A DNA stretch of 64,000 nucleotides. Source: Sphingobium chungbukense. Lineage in GTDB: Bacteria > Pseudomonadota > Alphaproteobacteria > Sphingomonadales > Sphingomonadaceae. The stretch lies in the NCBI RefSeq assembly GCF_001005725.1, contig NZ_LBIC01000013.1, forward strand, positions 124,001 through 188,000, in the 5' to 3' direction. Below, piece by piece: positions 52,575-62,292 of the stretch. The notes beneath the pieces were generated by a model that saw only the letters and a list, made by a program, of their open reading frames with translations, was not told the origin of the DNA and ran no database searches. How positions within the stretch are numbered: position 1 is the first letter of the stretch; every line of letters begins with the position of its first letter. The position numbers and the translations under genes are program-made.

Positions 52575-52948
52575 CGCGTGCCTTCCTGCTCGCAGATCCG
52601 GGTACGGCCATCGCCTTCCACGATGGTGAGCTGCGACCCCTTGAAGGTCGCGGTGGCTGTTTCGCCGACATATTGCAGGCCCTGCGCTGGCGCGGTCAGC
52701 ATCATCGGCGGTCCCCCGTTGGAGCGCCGCAAATCGATCTGCAGGCCGTTGTCCTTGTAATCGACGAACAGCGGTTCCCCGTCGGAACAGCGATATCTAT
52801 GCCGCCCCATTTCCCCGGTCGTCACGGCGCTGTCGGACGAATGGATCTGCTGCTCCGTTGGCGGGGCTGGCGGCTTTCTTTCCGAGCACGCCGCGAGCCC
52901 GACAACGAGGATGACGGCGGGCAGCACCCGCTTACAGTGCATCATCAT
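52571..52948 (-). CDS. MliC-like lipoprotein, copy 2
   Basis: 125 aa from the ATG at 52948, which overlaps the SRPBCC stop (ATGA). Lipobox VGLAAC. The mature part has HRYRCSDGEPLFVDYKDNG, LQYVGETATATFKGSQ and RTRICEQEG, again the MliC pattern with two cysteines. It is a divergent tandem relative of the next gene. The pair occurs between CzcA and the ZIP gene and is co-transcribed with them by overlap. Confidence 0.7.
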   Translation of the reverse strand: MMMHCKRVLPAVILVVGLAACSERKPPAPPTEQQIHSSDSAVTTGEMGRHRYRCSDGEPLFVDYKDNGLQIDLRRSNGGPPMMLTAPAQGLQYVGETATATFKGSQLTIVEGDGRTRICEQEGTR

Positions 52949-53433
52949 CGCGCCTTCCTCCTGTAGCGGAAGGGGACGCGCTGACGATTGATAGCCCGGG
53001 CAGGCTGACCTACCCGCCAGCGGAGATAGGTTGCGAGGCGATCGTCAGATTCGACCATCAGGGATCGCAGGCGGCGCAACATCATCGCCGCGAACGGCAG
53101 GGAGAGCGCCCCGCGCAGCGTGCAGCTATGCGTTAGCCTGGTGCCGCCATCGTCCCCCGCCAGCTCGTACCGCTCTTCGAGCGTGAACAGATAGGGGATG
53201 CCGCAGGACCAAGCGAAGGCGTGCGGTTTATCGAATCGATCAATCCGTGCTGGCGTCCGAATTGGCCGGGTGATGCCCTGGATCGCAAAGGTGCATTCTG
53301 TGTCGCCGAGCCGGGACGGATCATCGAGAAATACGAGCGGACTCCACGCCCGGCGATGATCCGGATCGGTGAGTGCCGACCAGATGCGCAGTGGCCCGCC
53401 GTGAAGCATCGAGCTGGTTATGGTGCGAGGCAT
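52945..53433 (-). CDS. SRPBCC-family (polyketide cyclase/START-like) protein
   Basis: 162 aa. The ATG at 53433 has GGAG and GGGG upstream; the longer frame to 53487 runs through a hairpin and is unlikely. The sequence pattern RTITSSMLHGGPLRIWSAL, DPDHRRAWSPLV, then YELAGDDGGTRLTHSCTLRG and a long C-terminal helix LPFAAMMLRRLRSLM fits the SRPBCC ligand-binding fold. The ligand is unknown. It is the first gene after the hairpin that follows czcA. Confidence 0.7.
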   Translation of the reverse strand: MPRTITSSMLHGGPLRIWSALTDPDHRRAWSPLVFLDDPSRLGDTECTFAIQGITRPIRTPARIDRFDKPHAFAWSCGIPYLFTLEERYELAGDDGGTRLTHSCTLRGALSLPFAAMMLRRLRSLMVESDDRLATYLRWRVGQPARAINRQRVPFRYRRKAR

Positions 53434-53449
53434 ATCCCCATCTCCCAGA

Positions 53450-53484
53450 GATGGGCGGGGCGATCGCGGATCGCCCCGCCCATC
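53450..53484 (-). terminator. perfect 16-bp hairpin after czcA
   Basis: GATGGGCGGGGCGATC, a 3-nt loop GCG, and GATCGCCCCGCCCATC form a perfect stem immediately behind the czcA stop codon. There is no T run, so it may be an attenuator or an RNA-stability element that separates the efflux genes from the downstream genes. Confidence 0.6.
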
Positions 53485-53486
53485 CA

Positions 53487-56400
53487 TCAGGCCAAGTTGT
53501 TCACGAAGGTCTGACCGTGGTCGTCCCCTTCATGCTCCTCATTGTAGTGCTCGGGTTTCTCGATCACTTTCTGCCCGAACCGGGCATAGAGTGTCGGCAG
53601 CACGAACAGCGTAAGAAGCGTCGCCGAGATCAGACCGCCGATGACGACCGTCGCCAAAGGCTTTTGAACCTCTGCGCCGGCGCCTTCGCCCAGCGCCATC
53701 GGCACGAAGCCGAGGCTGGCGACTAGCGCGGTCATGATGACGGGTCGCAGACGCTGCATCGCGCCAACATGCGCGGCTTCCTCGCGGCTCATCCCTGATC
53801 GGATCAGATCTTGGATCGAGCTGACCATGACGAGGCCGTTGAGGACCGCGATGCCCGAGAGGGCGATGAAGCCCACTGCCGCCGAGATCGAGAAGTCCAT
53901 GCCCCGCAGGAACAGCAACAGGACGCCGCCCACCAGCGCGAAAGGCACGCCGGTGAACACGATCGCGGCGTCGCGGACCGATCCCAACGCCCCGTAGAGG
54001 AGCAGCAGGATCAAGATGAAGCAAGCCGGAATGACCAGCTTCAGCCGTTCGCTTGCCGATTGGAGGTTCTCGAACTGGCCGCCCCATTCGAGATAGGTGC
54101 CGGCAGGCAGCCGGAGTTGGCTGCCGATCGCCGCCTGCGCATCCGCCACGACGGATCCGACGTCGCGGCCACGCACGTTGGCTTGCACCACCACGCGCCG
54201 CTTGCCGTTCTCGCGGCTGATCTGGTTCGGACCATCGACCACCTTGATCTCGGCGACGCTGGACAGCGGTACATAGCCGCCGCCTGCCACCGGCACCTGC
54301 ACCTGTTGGAGCAGGCCGATGTCGGCACGCTGCGCCTCCGACAGGCGGATCACCACGGGGAAGCGACGGTCGCCCTCGAAGATCTGGCCCGATGTTCGCC
54401 CGCCGATCGTCGCAGTCACGGTGTCCTGCACATCCTGAGCCGTAACGCCCAACCGCGCCATCGCGTCGCGGTTGACGCGAATGTCGAGCATGGGAAGACC
54501 GGTCGTCTGCTCCACCTTCACGTCCGCTGCGCCTTGCGTTCTGCGCAGCACCGCCGCGATTTGCTCGGCCGTCCGGTTCATCTGGTTGAAGTCGTCCCCG
54601 AACACCTTCACCGCGATGTCGCCGCGCACGCCGGCGATCAGCTCGTTGAAGCGCATCTGGATGGGCTGGGTGATCTCGTAGGCATTTCCCGGAATCTTCG
54701 CGAGATTACCCTCGATCCGGCTGACCAGCTCCTCCTTGGGAAGCTCAGGATCCGGCCAATCCTTGCGCGGCTTCAGGATGACGAACATGTCGGTCGCGTT
54801 CGGCGGCATCGGGTCGGCCGCCAGCTCGGCGGTGCCCGTCTTGGAATAGACGAATTGCACCTCCGGCTGCTTCGACATCATCCGCTCGATCGGCACCTGC
54901 ATCGCCTGGCTCTGCTGGACCGACGTTGCCGGAATGCGGAGCGACTGGATCAGCAAATCGCCTTCGTCGAGCTGCGGCAGGAACACCGAGCCGAGCGTAG
55001 TGAAAGCAAGCGCCGCCACCACAAGGCTTCCCACACCCGCACCGATCGTCAGCGTCGGGCGCTTCATGGCCCGGTCGAGACCGGGTTCGTAGCGCTTCTT
55101 CAGCCACGTGATGATGCGGCCGTCCTTCTCCTCGACCTTCTTCGACAGCCAGATCGCAATCATCGCCGGCACGAAGGTGAGAGAGAGGATGAAGGCGAAG
55201 GCGAGCGCGATGATGACGGTCAGCGCCATCGGTCCGAACGTTTTACCCTCCACGCCGGTCAGCGTGAGCAGCGGTACGTAGACGAGGATGATGATTGCCT
55301 GCCCGTACACAGAGGGACGGATCATCTCACGCGCAGCGGCTGCCACGGTCGCGAGCCGTTCCTTGACGCTGAGCAATCGGCCTTCATGATGCTGTTGCTC
55401 GGCAAGCCGGCGCAGCGCGTTTTCGACAATGATGACGGCGCCGTCGACGATCAGACCGAAGTCCAAAGCCCCAAGGCTCATCAGATTGGCCGAGACCCCA
55501 GCGCGCAGCATACCAAAGCCTGTCAGCATCATGGTGATCGGGATGACCAACGCCGCGATCAGGGCCGCACGGAAGTTGCCGAGCAGCAGGAAGAGCACGA
55601 CGATGACCAGCACCGCGCCTTCGGACAGGTTTTTCGCGACCGTCTTGATCGTCGAATTGACCAGCTCGGTGCGGTTCAGCACCGGCTGAATTACGACGTC
55701 AGGAGGCAGCGAAGCGTTGATCGTCTTCAGTTTCTCAGCGACCGCGGTCGACACGATGCGGCTGTTCTCGCCGATCCGCATGATCGCCGTGCCGACGACG
55801 ACTTCGGTACCGTTCTCCGATGCCGAACCCATGCGGATCGCCTGACCCGTCTTCACAGTCGCAACTTGTTCGACCGTGATCGGCACGCCGTTACGTGTCG
55901 CGATCACGGTCCTGGCCAACTCGCTGGCATTGCGAACGAGCGCATCCGAGCGAACAGCCAGACCTTCGCCATTGCGATTGACGAAGCCACCGCCGACGCT
56001 GGTGTTATTGCGCTCCAGCGCATTTCCCAGGTCCGTCAGCGTGATGCCGAGCGAGGCCAGCTTCTGCACGTCGGGCACGACGAGGAACTGCTTGGCGTAA
56101 CCGCCAATCGAGTCGACACCGGCGAGGCCCGGTGTGGTCTTCAGAAGCGGCGTCACGATCCAGTCCTGCGCGGTGCGCAGGTAGGTCGCCTTGTCCTCTT
56201 CGGTCGTCAGTCGCTCGCCCTCTGGCGTGATGTAGCTGCCATCGGGCTGTTGGCCCGGTTCACCGGGCTTGTGCTTGTCGTCCTCGCGATGATCGAGACG
56301 AACGGTGTACATGTACACCTCGCCCAGGCCTGTCGCGATCGGACCCATTTCAGGGTTCACGCCGTCGGGCAGATTCTCTTGCACGCCCCGCAGACGCTCG

Positions 56401-56732
56401 CCCACCTGCTGGCGGGCGAAATAGATGTCCGTCGCGTCCGAAAAGACCGCCGTGATCTGCGCGAAGCCGTTGCGGCTCAACGAGCGCGTATATTCCAGGC
56501 CGGGGGTGCCGGCGAGCGCGGTTTCGATTGGAAACGACACCTGCTTCTCGACCAGCTCGGGCGAGAGGGCAGGCGCGCGGACGTTGATCTGGACCTGATT
56601 GTTGGTGATGTCCGGCACCGCGTCGATCGGTAGCCGGTAGAGGGAAAAGGCGCCGATGGCGGCGACGATGACGGTGAGGAGCAGGACTAGCCAGCGCTTC
56701 TCGACCGCCCAGGTTACGATACGGGCGATCAT
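53487..56732 (-). CDS. czcA: CzcA-like divalent-metal RND efflux pump
   Basis: 1081 aa from the ATG at 56732, three bases after the czcB stop. RND layout with twelve helices; proton-relay helix DFGLIVDGAVIIVENALRRL is the signature of the divalent-metal class (Zn, Co, Cd). An insert near residues 150-175 (REDDKHKPGEPGQQPDG) is longer than usual. It exports periplasmic divalent ions through CzcC together with CzcB. The C-terminal tail ends HYNEEHEGDDHG, rich in His and acidic residues. Confidence 0.92.
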   Translation of the reverse strand: MIARIVTWAVEKRWLVLLLTVIVAAIGAFSLYRLPIDAVPDITNNQVQINVRAPALSPELVEKQVSFPIETALAGTPGLEYTRSLSRNGFAQITAVFSDATDIYFARQQVGERLRGVQENLPDGVNPEMGPIATGLGEVYMYTVRLDHREDDKHKPGEPGQQPDGSYITPEGERLTTEEDKATYLRTAQDWIVTPLLKTTPGLAGVDSIGGYAKQFLVVPDVQKLASLGITLTDLGNALERNNTSVGGGFVNRNGEGLAVRSDALVRNASELARTVIATRNGVPITVEQVATVKTGQAIRMGSASENGTEVVVGTAIMRIGENSRIVSTAVAEKLKTINASLPPDVVIQPVLNRTELVNSTIKTVAKNLSEGAVLVIVVLFLLLGNFRAALIAALVIPITMMLTGFGMLRAGVSANLMSLGALDFGLIVDGAVIIVENALRRLAEQQHHEGRLLSVKERLATVAAAAREMIRPSVYGQAIIILVYVPLLTLTGVEGKTFGPMALTVIIALAFAFILSLTFVPAMIAIWLSKKVEEKDGRIITWLKKRYEPGLDRAMKRPTLTIGAGVGSLVVAALAFTTLGSVFLPQLDEGDLLIQSLRIPATSVQQSQAMQVPIERMMSKQPEVQFVYSKTGTAELAADPMPPNATDMFVILKPRKDWPDPELPKEELVSRIEGNLAKIPGNAYEITQPIQMRFNELIAGVRGDIAVKVFGDDFNQMNRTAEQIAAVLRRTQGAADVKVEQTTGLPMLDIRVNRDAMARLGVTAQDVQDTVTATIGGRTSGQIFEGDRRFPVVIRLSEAQRADIGLLQQVQVPVAGGGYVPLSSVAEIKVVDGPNQISRENGKRRVVVQANVRGRDVGSVVADAQAAIGSQLRLPAGTYLEWGGQFENLQSASERLKLVIPACFILILLLLYGALGSVRDAAIVFTGVPFALVGGVLLLFLRGMDFSISAAVGFIALSGIAVLNGLVMVSSIQDLIRSGMSREEAAHVGAMQRLRPVIMTALVASLGFVPMALGEGAGAEVQKPLATVVIGGLISATLLTLFVLPTLYARFGQKVIEKPEHYNEEHEGDDHGQTFVNNLA

Positions 56733-56735
56733 GGC

Positions 56736-57914
56736 TTAATCCTCGTGGCTCGCTTCGCCCTTGCCGATCTCGGCCTTGAGCGTGAAACTTCCGGTGGTGG
56801 CGATCTGTTCGTTGCCGGTCAGGCCCGACCGGACGATCACCGTGTCGCCCGACGCATCGCCGAGCTGGACCGGGGTCGCCTTGAAGCCGGTGGGCGTGCG
56901 CACGAACACGACCGACTTGCCCTCGAAACTCTGGACCGCCGTCGTCGGCACGCGGACCGCCCCGCTCCCGCCGCTGCCCGTGAGCTGCACGGCTGCCGTC
57001 ACAGGCTCGCCGACCCGCCATTCGCCACCGCGATTGTCGAGGGTGGCGAGCGCAGGCACGAGCCGCGTCTGCGGATCAAGCGCCGGCGACACGAAGGTCA
57101 CGCGGGCGGTCGCCTGACGGCCTGCCGCCTTCACCAGCACCGTATTGCCGGGACGCACCCGGCCCGCATCCTCGGGCTTGAGATTAAGCGCGATCGACAC
57201 CTGGCTCAGGTTGGCGATGCGATAGAGTTCGGCATCCGCCGCGACCGTTTGTCCCAGCGTCACGGGGCGCGCAATGATCTGGCCCGAGATCGGCGCGGCA
57301 ATGCCGAGCCGGTTGAGCCCGCCGCCGCCGACACCCGCCGCCGAAACCATGCTCTGCGCCTGCGTCAGGGCGATCCGCGCCTCCGTCGCCGCTGTGCGGG
57401 CGGCGATCAGATCCTGTTCAGGGGAGACTCTCTGCGCGAACAGCCGCTGTTCGCGCGCGAGGTTCGAATTAGCGAGCTGAAGCCGCGCCCGCGCCGCCTC
57501 GACCTCGCCCTTGATCTGCGCCGCCTCGCGGCTTTCGATGACCGCAATGGTCTGGCCGCGTCCGACCGATTGGCCGAGGTTACGGGTGAGCGCGACCACG
57601 CGTCCCGCAATTGCGGCCGAGACGACCTGCGTTCCCTGTGGGTCGCCCTCGATGATCGCGGGCAGCTCGATCGTCCCGGCCCCGCCGATGATCGGCCGTC
57701 CGACCTGGACGCCCGCTGTGGCGATCTGGTCGGCACCCAATGTGACGACGCCTTCACCGGCATGACCGCCTTCAGCACCGCCCTTTTCCGTGCCCGCTGC
57801 CGTCTCATTGGCAGCTGCGCCTTCGGCAGTTGCCTCGTTTCCGCCATCCTTGCCGCCGCAGGCAGCCAAGAGCAGGGCGAGCGACGCCGCGCCCGCGAGA
57901 TAAAAGCTCTTCAT
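56736..57914 (-). CDS. czcB: CzcB-like periplasmic adaptor
   Basis: 392 aa. The ATG at 57914 shares a base with the czcC stop (TGATG); the GTG one codon earlier is possible. Lipoprotein signal (LALLLAACGGKDGG). Ala/Glu/Gly-rich N terminus (EATAEGAAANETAAGTEKGGAEGGH), then lipoyl, hairpin and barrel domains: VVALTRNLGQSVGRGQTIAVIES, AAPISGQIIARPVTLGQTV. It links CzcA with CzcC. Unlike the CusB at 29957, it has no Met-based metal segment and no CusF domain. Confidence 0.88.
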   Translation of the reverse strand: MKSFYLAGAASLALLLAACGGKDGGNEATAEGAAANETAAGTEKGGAEGGHAGEGVVTLGADQIATAGVQVGRPIIGGAGTIELPAIIEGDPQGTQVVSAAIAGRVVALTRNLGQSVGRGQTIAVIESREAAQIKGEVEAARARLQLANSNLAREQRLFAQRVSPEQDLIAARTAATEARIALTQAQSMVSAAGVGGGGLNRLGIAAPISGQIIARPVTLGQTVAADAELYRIANLSQVSIALNLKPEDAGRVRPGNTVLVKAAGRQATARVTFVSPALDPQTRLVPALATLDNRGGEWRVGEPVTAAVQLTGSGGSGAVRVPTTAVQSFEGKSVVFVRTPTGFKATPVQLGDASGDTVIVRSGLTGNEQIATTGSFTLKAEIGKGEASHED

Positions 57915-59191
57915 CACTGATTCCCCCCATTGGGCGCACGAGCGGTCAGTCGCTCCACTTGCGCGCGGGCATTCTGGTAATTGGCAAGCGCGTCGATCGC
58001 GGCGACCCGCGTTTCGGCGAGCGTGCGTTCAGCATCGAGCAATTCGAGCTGGCCGAACTTGCCCTCGCGATAGCCGATCCGCGCGATGCGGGCGGCCTCC
58101 TGTGCAGCCGCCAGCGCCGGCCCCGACGCCGCACGAGCCGTCGTTGCGGCATTGGCCGCCTGCGCCTGCGCGTCCGTGATCGCCTGTTCGATGTCGAGCG
58201 CGGTCACGCGGCGCTGCGCATCCGCCTGGGTCCGCTGCGCGGTCGCCTGCGCAATCGCGGCGCGACCATTGTTGAACACCGGGATCGGGATCGACACGCT
58301 GAACACCGCCGCCATGTCGTTGGTCGCTTCCAGGCGGCGGATCGACGGCCCGACGTTCAGGTCAGGCACGCGATTGGCGCGCGCGAGCCGCACGCCGGCT
58401 TCGGCAATGGAGAAATCCGCGTTGGCTGCCGCCAGCGCGAGTGTGCCGGTCGTGTTGACCGGTGCCAACGGCCCATAGACGTTCACATCGGGAAGGCGAT
58501 CGAGCAGCGTGTCATCGAGCAGGCCGTCGATCGGCCGTCCGATCCGACGCGCCAGATTGGCGCGGGCCGCCTCGGCCAAGCGAAGCTGCCGCTCCACATT
58601 GGCGTCGGCATTGATACGCGCGACATCCGCGCGCTGTTGCTCGAGTGGCGATGCCCGCCCTGCCTGCACGCGAACGCTCGCGGCCCGCAGCGCATCGCTG
58701 GCGATCCGGGCCTGATCGCGGGCTGTCATTACCCGGCGATCGGCCGCGACCGCTTCGACATAGAGCTGCGTTACCTGAAGCCGGACATCCGCCGCGATGA
58801 TCGCGGCCTGGATCTCGGCCCGGGACAATTGCGCATTGGCGACCGCGACGCGGGCGCCGCGCTTGCCGCCTAGCTCGATCGGGATCGCAAAGCCGACCGT
58901 GGTTTCCGCGCTGCGGACCCCCCGATACGGCCCGGAGCCGATGACATTCTCGACTTGGCCTTGAACCACCGGATTGGGCCGCAAGCCGGCGACTGTGCGA
59001 CCTGCACGGGCCGCGTCGATTCCAGCTGTCGCCGCTTCCGCAGCAGGGGCCGAACCGCCCGCTGCACTGACCGCTTGGTCAAGCGTGTAGACCGGCGCAT
59101 CCTGCGCAACAGGCGCGGACGGTCCGACCTGCGCCTGCGCCATCGTGGCGCAAGACGCTGCGGCCAGCATGGCCGCGAGGATACGATTCAT
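57914..59191 (-). CDS. czcC: CzcC-like outer-membrane efflux factor
   Basis: 425 aa. The ATG at 59191 has GGAG upstream. Signal peptide ends MAQAQ. TolC-type halves: PVYTLDQAVSAAGG at the start, ETTVGFAIPIELGGKRGARVAVAN and FSVSIPIPVFNNGRAAIAQA, and a long C-terminal helix (GKFGQLELLDAERTLAETRVAAIDALANYQNA). It forms the outer-membrane duct of the Czc pump. Quite distinct in sequence from the Cus factor at 28698. Confidence 0.88.
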   Translation of the reverse strand: MNRILAAMLAAASCATMAQAQVGPSAPVAQDAPVYTLDQAVSAAGGSAPAAEAATAGIDAARAGRTVAGLRPNPVVQGQVENVIGSGPYRGVRSAETTVGFAIPIELGGKRGARVAVANAQLSRAEIQAAIIAADVRLQVTQLYVEAVAADRRVMTARDQARIASDALRAASVRVQAGRASPLEQQRADVARINADANVERQLRLAEAARANLARRIGRPIDGLLDDTLLDRLPDVNVYGPLAPVNTTGTLALAAANADFSIAEAGVRLARANRVPDLNVGPSIRRLEATNDMAAVFSVSIPIPVFNNGRAAIAQATAQRTQADAQRRVTALDIEQAITDAQAQAANAATTARAASGPALAAAQEAARIARIGYREGKFGQLELLDAERTLAETRVAAIDALANYQNARAQVERLTARAPNGGNQ

Positions 59192-59251
59192 GAAAATAGG
59201 ACTCCTGACGATGATCGACAGGGGCGCGCCAACGCACGCCCAAATCGGACG

Positions 59252-59581
59252 TCAGGCTTGGGGGGGCCTCAAATGGACCATGCCGGTGCGGCCGTCGAGC
59301 GACGCAGAGGCGGAGATTGTCGGCTTGGGCACTGTGAGGACGGGGGTATATTCCATCGTCGTGCGCGCAGGCGCGCCGACGTCGTGTCCGTGACAATAAT
59401 TGTGATGATGCGGGACATTCTTGTCCGAGTCCGATGGCACCTGATCGATGTCACCGGCGGTATGGACCGTGAACTCAACGCCCGCGATGCTTCCCCCCGC
59501 CAGATCGGCGGCATGGGCCATGCCGGAGAAGCTGGTCAGGACCAGCATCAGGCATGTCAGGAAAGGCAAAAAGGCTCGCAC
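59252..59581 (-). CDS. small exported His-rich protein (CzcI-like)
   Basis: 109 aa from the ATG at 59581. Signal peptide (LPFLTCLMLVLTSFSGMAHAA). The mature part has a His cluster (NVPHHHNYCHGHD) and a C-terminal segment TGMVHLRPPQ. A small His-containing exported protein in front of czcCBA corresponds to the position of CzcI, a putative regulator or metal buffer, but sequence identity with CzcI was not verified. It lies 60 bases upstream of czcC. Confidence 0.65.
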   Translation of the reverse strand: MRAFLPFLTCLMLVLTSFSGMAHAADLAGGSIAGVEFTVHTAGDIDQVPSDSDKNVPHHHNYCHGHDVGAPARTTMEYTPVLTVPKPTISASASLDGRTGMVHLRPPQA

Positions 59582-59621
59582 TAGCTTGCCTCTATCACGG
59601 AAGGGTTTTCATGTCATTGCA

Positions 59622-61588
59622 CTAATTCGAACCAAGGGTCACTGAGCCGGAACCCGAGCGGGATCGGTCGCGCCCGTTCCAGGCGAACCCGACCGCAATG
59701 GCGACCGCCATCAGGAGTTGCGCCAGCACCGATTGCCAAGTGGGAAACACGCCGAGCATCGACAGCCGTGGCACGTCCGCGAGCGGTGCGATGTTGATAA
59801 GGCCGGCTTCCTGGAGCGCGGCGACGCCTTTACCCGCCAGCACGACGGTCAGGACCGCCATGAGCCAGGAGCTATAGCGGAAGAACTGCGCGATCGGCAG
59901 CTTGCGACTGTAGCGAAGCATGGCCCAAGCGATCAGGCTGAGCAGTCCAATCGCCGACCCGGCCCCCGCGAGAAGCATCCCGTTGTCACCTTGCGCCGAA
60001 AGCGCGGCATAGAACAGGATCGTCTCGAAGACCTCGCGATAAACTACGACGAACGCCAGCCCGAACAGGAACCAGCCCGACCCGCCCGAGAGCGCCCGCG
60101 ACATCTTCTCGCGAATATAGCGCTGCCACTGATCGGCCTGCGCCTTGCCGTGCATCCAAATCCCGACCGAGAGCAGCACGACCGCGGCGAACAGCGAGCC
60201 AAACCCTTCCGTCAGCTCCCGGCTCGCACCGCTGATCCCGATCGCATAGGTGGCGACCGCCCAGGTGATCCCGCCCGCGATGATCGCGCTGACCCAGCCG
60301 CCATGCACGTACCGCAGCGCCTCGCCGCGCTCGGCTTTACGCAGGAACGCGATCATGGCGACAACGATGAGCAGGGCTTCGAGCCCTTCACGCAGCAGGA
60401 TCGTGAACGCGCCCAGGAACGTGGACGCTTCGGTGGCGGCATCAGGCGCGAGCGCCGCTTCCGCATCGTCGAAAAGGCCGCCCAGTACTGCGACCTTCTC
60501 CGCGAGATCATCGGGCGACGCGCCCCGGTCGATCGAGGCGCGGAACTCCCCCATCGCGCCCTCGATTCGACCCATCAGCGTCGCGTCGCGCGCGGTGAGT
60601 GTTGGCTCGATCGGCTCGAACCCATCGAGATAGGCCGACAGCGCCAGCTCTTTCGCCATGCGCGCATCGCCGCGCCGCGCAGCCGCCACGCTTTCGGCGA
60701 GTTTGGCGCGGGCGACCGCGAGCGAGCCGGGAGCCTGTTGTATCACCTGTTCGGGATGACGACGCAGGAACGCGAGCACTGGGTCAGCCTTGGCGTCGCC
60801 GATCGCCGCGCCGAGCGCGGCCGGGGTGAGCGCGACCAGGGTTTTCAGGTCCGGAATGCGCCGGCGAAGGGTCGGGTCGGATTTCCAAAGCCGCTCGCCT
60901 TCGCGCGCCTGCGCATCCGTGAAGGCGAAGCTCCCGGCTCGGAATGCTAACGCCCAGCGCTGATCGTTGGGCAGATCGGCGAAGCTCTGCATCGCGGTCC
61001 CGTCGATGCCTTGCGTCACCACCTGATAGAGCGCGAACACGCTGCGCTGGCGCGCGCGCTCGGCATCGGTGAAAGCAATCGGGGCGTAGCGAGCTTGGCG
61101 GCGTCAGGGCCACGGCCGTTGCCCGTCATCCCGTGGCAGGACGCGCAGGATTGTCGGAACAGTGCATCGCTGGAGACGAGGTTCGGAGCCTTATCGGGCG
61201 CGAGCGGCACCGGGTAGGCGCGCAACAGATCGGCCGCGAGCCCGTGCGCCAATGTTGCCACCTGTTCAGTCGGTCCCTTTTCCGCGATCACCGCCTGGAG
61301 GTTGGCAGCCCGCTGGATGAGGGCTTGACGCTCCGGCTTCGCCGGCAGGCCCTGAAGCCGTGTCGAGACCGACGCGGCGAACTCCGTCATCTCGGCATAT
61401 TCCGACGTGCTCTTGATCCGACCGTTGGCGACCGCGCCGCCATAATCGACGGCCATATAGTCGAGCAGCCGCCATGCGGTTTGCACGTCGCCGGGTTCGG
61501 CGATTGCCGCAGCAGGGATCAGCAGCGCCGCGAGCGCGGAGAGCAGCCGCAACGAGAGCATTGCCCGGATCAACGCGAGCAGACGCAC
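59622..61588 (-). pseudogene. cytochrome c-FTR1 family iron permease, frameshifted
   Basis: Starts GTG at 61588, overlapping the CDF stop by one base. The first frame encodes a signal peptide, a helical domain and the heme site CASCHGMTGNGRGPDAAKLATP. At 61081-61084 a run of four G (four C on the coding strand) should be five: then the frame continues PIAFTDAERARQRSVFALYQVV into the second frame. That frame holds a helical stalk and the FTR1 permease with its two RExxE motifs (LREGLEALL and YREVFETIL). The full protein would be about 655 aa and would move ferrous iron with oxidation coupled to the cytochrome. Either a sequencing error or a real mutation. Confidence 0.82.
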
Positions 61589-62214
61589 TACCGCTCTCCC
61601 AATTCGCGCCGAGCGCCAGTGACGATTTCATAAGCGGAGTGGAGGAACAGGAGGGCGATGAGGCCGGCGACGGCGAGGTCCGGCCAGGCGCTTCCTGTCC
61701 ACGCCACCAGACCGGCCGCGGCGATCACCGCCACGTTGGCGAGCGCGTCGTTGCGGCTGAACAGCCAGATCGCGCGAACATTGGCGTCCCCTTCCCGGAA
61801 ACGCGCAAGCACCAAGGCGGACACGACATTGATCGCGAGCGCGACAACGCCGATTGTGCCCATCAGTTCGGCATCGGGCGCGGTTGCGTTCAGGGCGCGC
61901 CAAATCGCGAAACCGATTACGCCCACGCCAAGCGCACCGAGAAACAACCCCTGCGTCAGCGCGACCTTTGCCCTCGCCCGTGCGGACCAGGCAAGCGCGA
62001 GAAGACCGATAAGGCTGATCGACCCGTCCCCGAGAAAATCGAGGGAATCCGCTTTCAGCGCTTGGCTATCGGCGATGAACCCGCCGAACAGCTCGGCGAC
62101 TCCGAAGCCGAGGTTGAGCACCACGACGGTCAGCAGCGCACGGCGATAGGCCGGATCGGTTTGCGCGCGCGCGGGCTCCCCGTGGCACCCGCAGCTTTCG
62201 GTAGAAGCATTCAT
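61588..62214 (-). CDS. CDF-like cation transporter heading the divalent-metal operon
   Basis: 208 aa from the ATG at 62214. The N terminus has CGCH in a short Cys/His segment (ESCGCHGEPARA). Six helices, with FIADSQALKADSLDFLGDG in helix 2 and AIWLFSRNDALANVAVIAAAG in helix 5; the Asp in these helices matches the CDF site, while the usual His is replaced. Like the protein at 50815-51423 it lacks a C-terminal cytosolic domain. Divergent from the ZntR-like regulator, it is the first gene after the metal promoter 62222-62252. Confidence 0.83.
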   Translation of the reverse strand: MNASTESCGCHGEPARAQTDPAYRRALLTVVVLNLGFGVAELFGGFIADSQALKADSLDFLGDGSISLIGLLALAWSARARAKVALTQGLFLGALGVGVIGFAIWRALNATAPDAELMGTIGVVALAINVVSALVLARFREGDANVRAIWLFSRNDALANVAVIAAAGLVAWTGSAWPDLAVAGLIALLFLHSAYEIVTGARRELGER

Positions 62215-62221
62215 GCGGCCT

Positions 62222-62252
62222 TCCTTACCACCTCCAGTCGCTGTAGAAGCAA
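62222..62252 (-). promoter_or_regulatory. ZntR/PbrR-type promoter of the divalent-metal operon
   Basis: Minus-strand -35 TTGCTT (62247-62252) and -10 TAAGGA (62222-62227), 19 bp apart, around the imperfect dyad CTACAG-CGA-CTGGAG. The lengthened spacer and dyad are like the pbr, cad and znt promoters. It lies between the divergent regulator and the CDF gene. Confidence 0.72.
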
Positions 62253-62292
62253 GCGAAATGTGCGACACGTTCGCATAAGCAAGGATGGCATG

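Noticed and set aside
53811..56633. 940-codon open frame on the plus strand opposite czcA
   Set aside because: Antisense to czcA; composition is Arg/His/Asp-rich and without any family signature.
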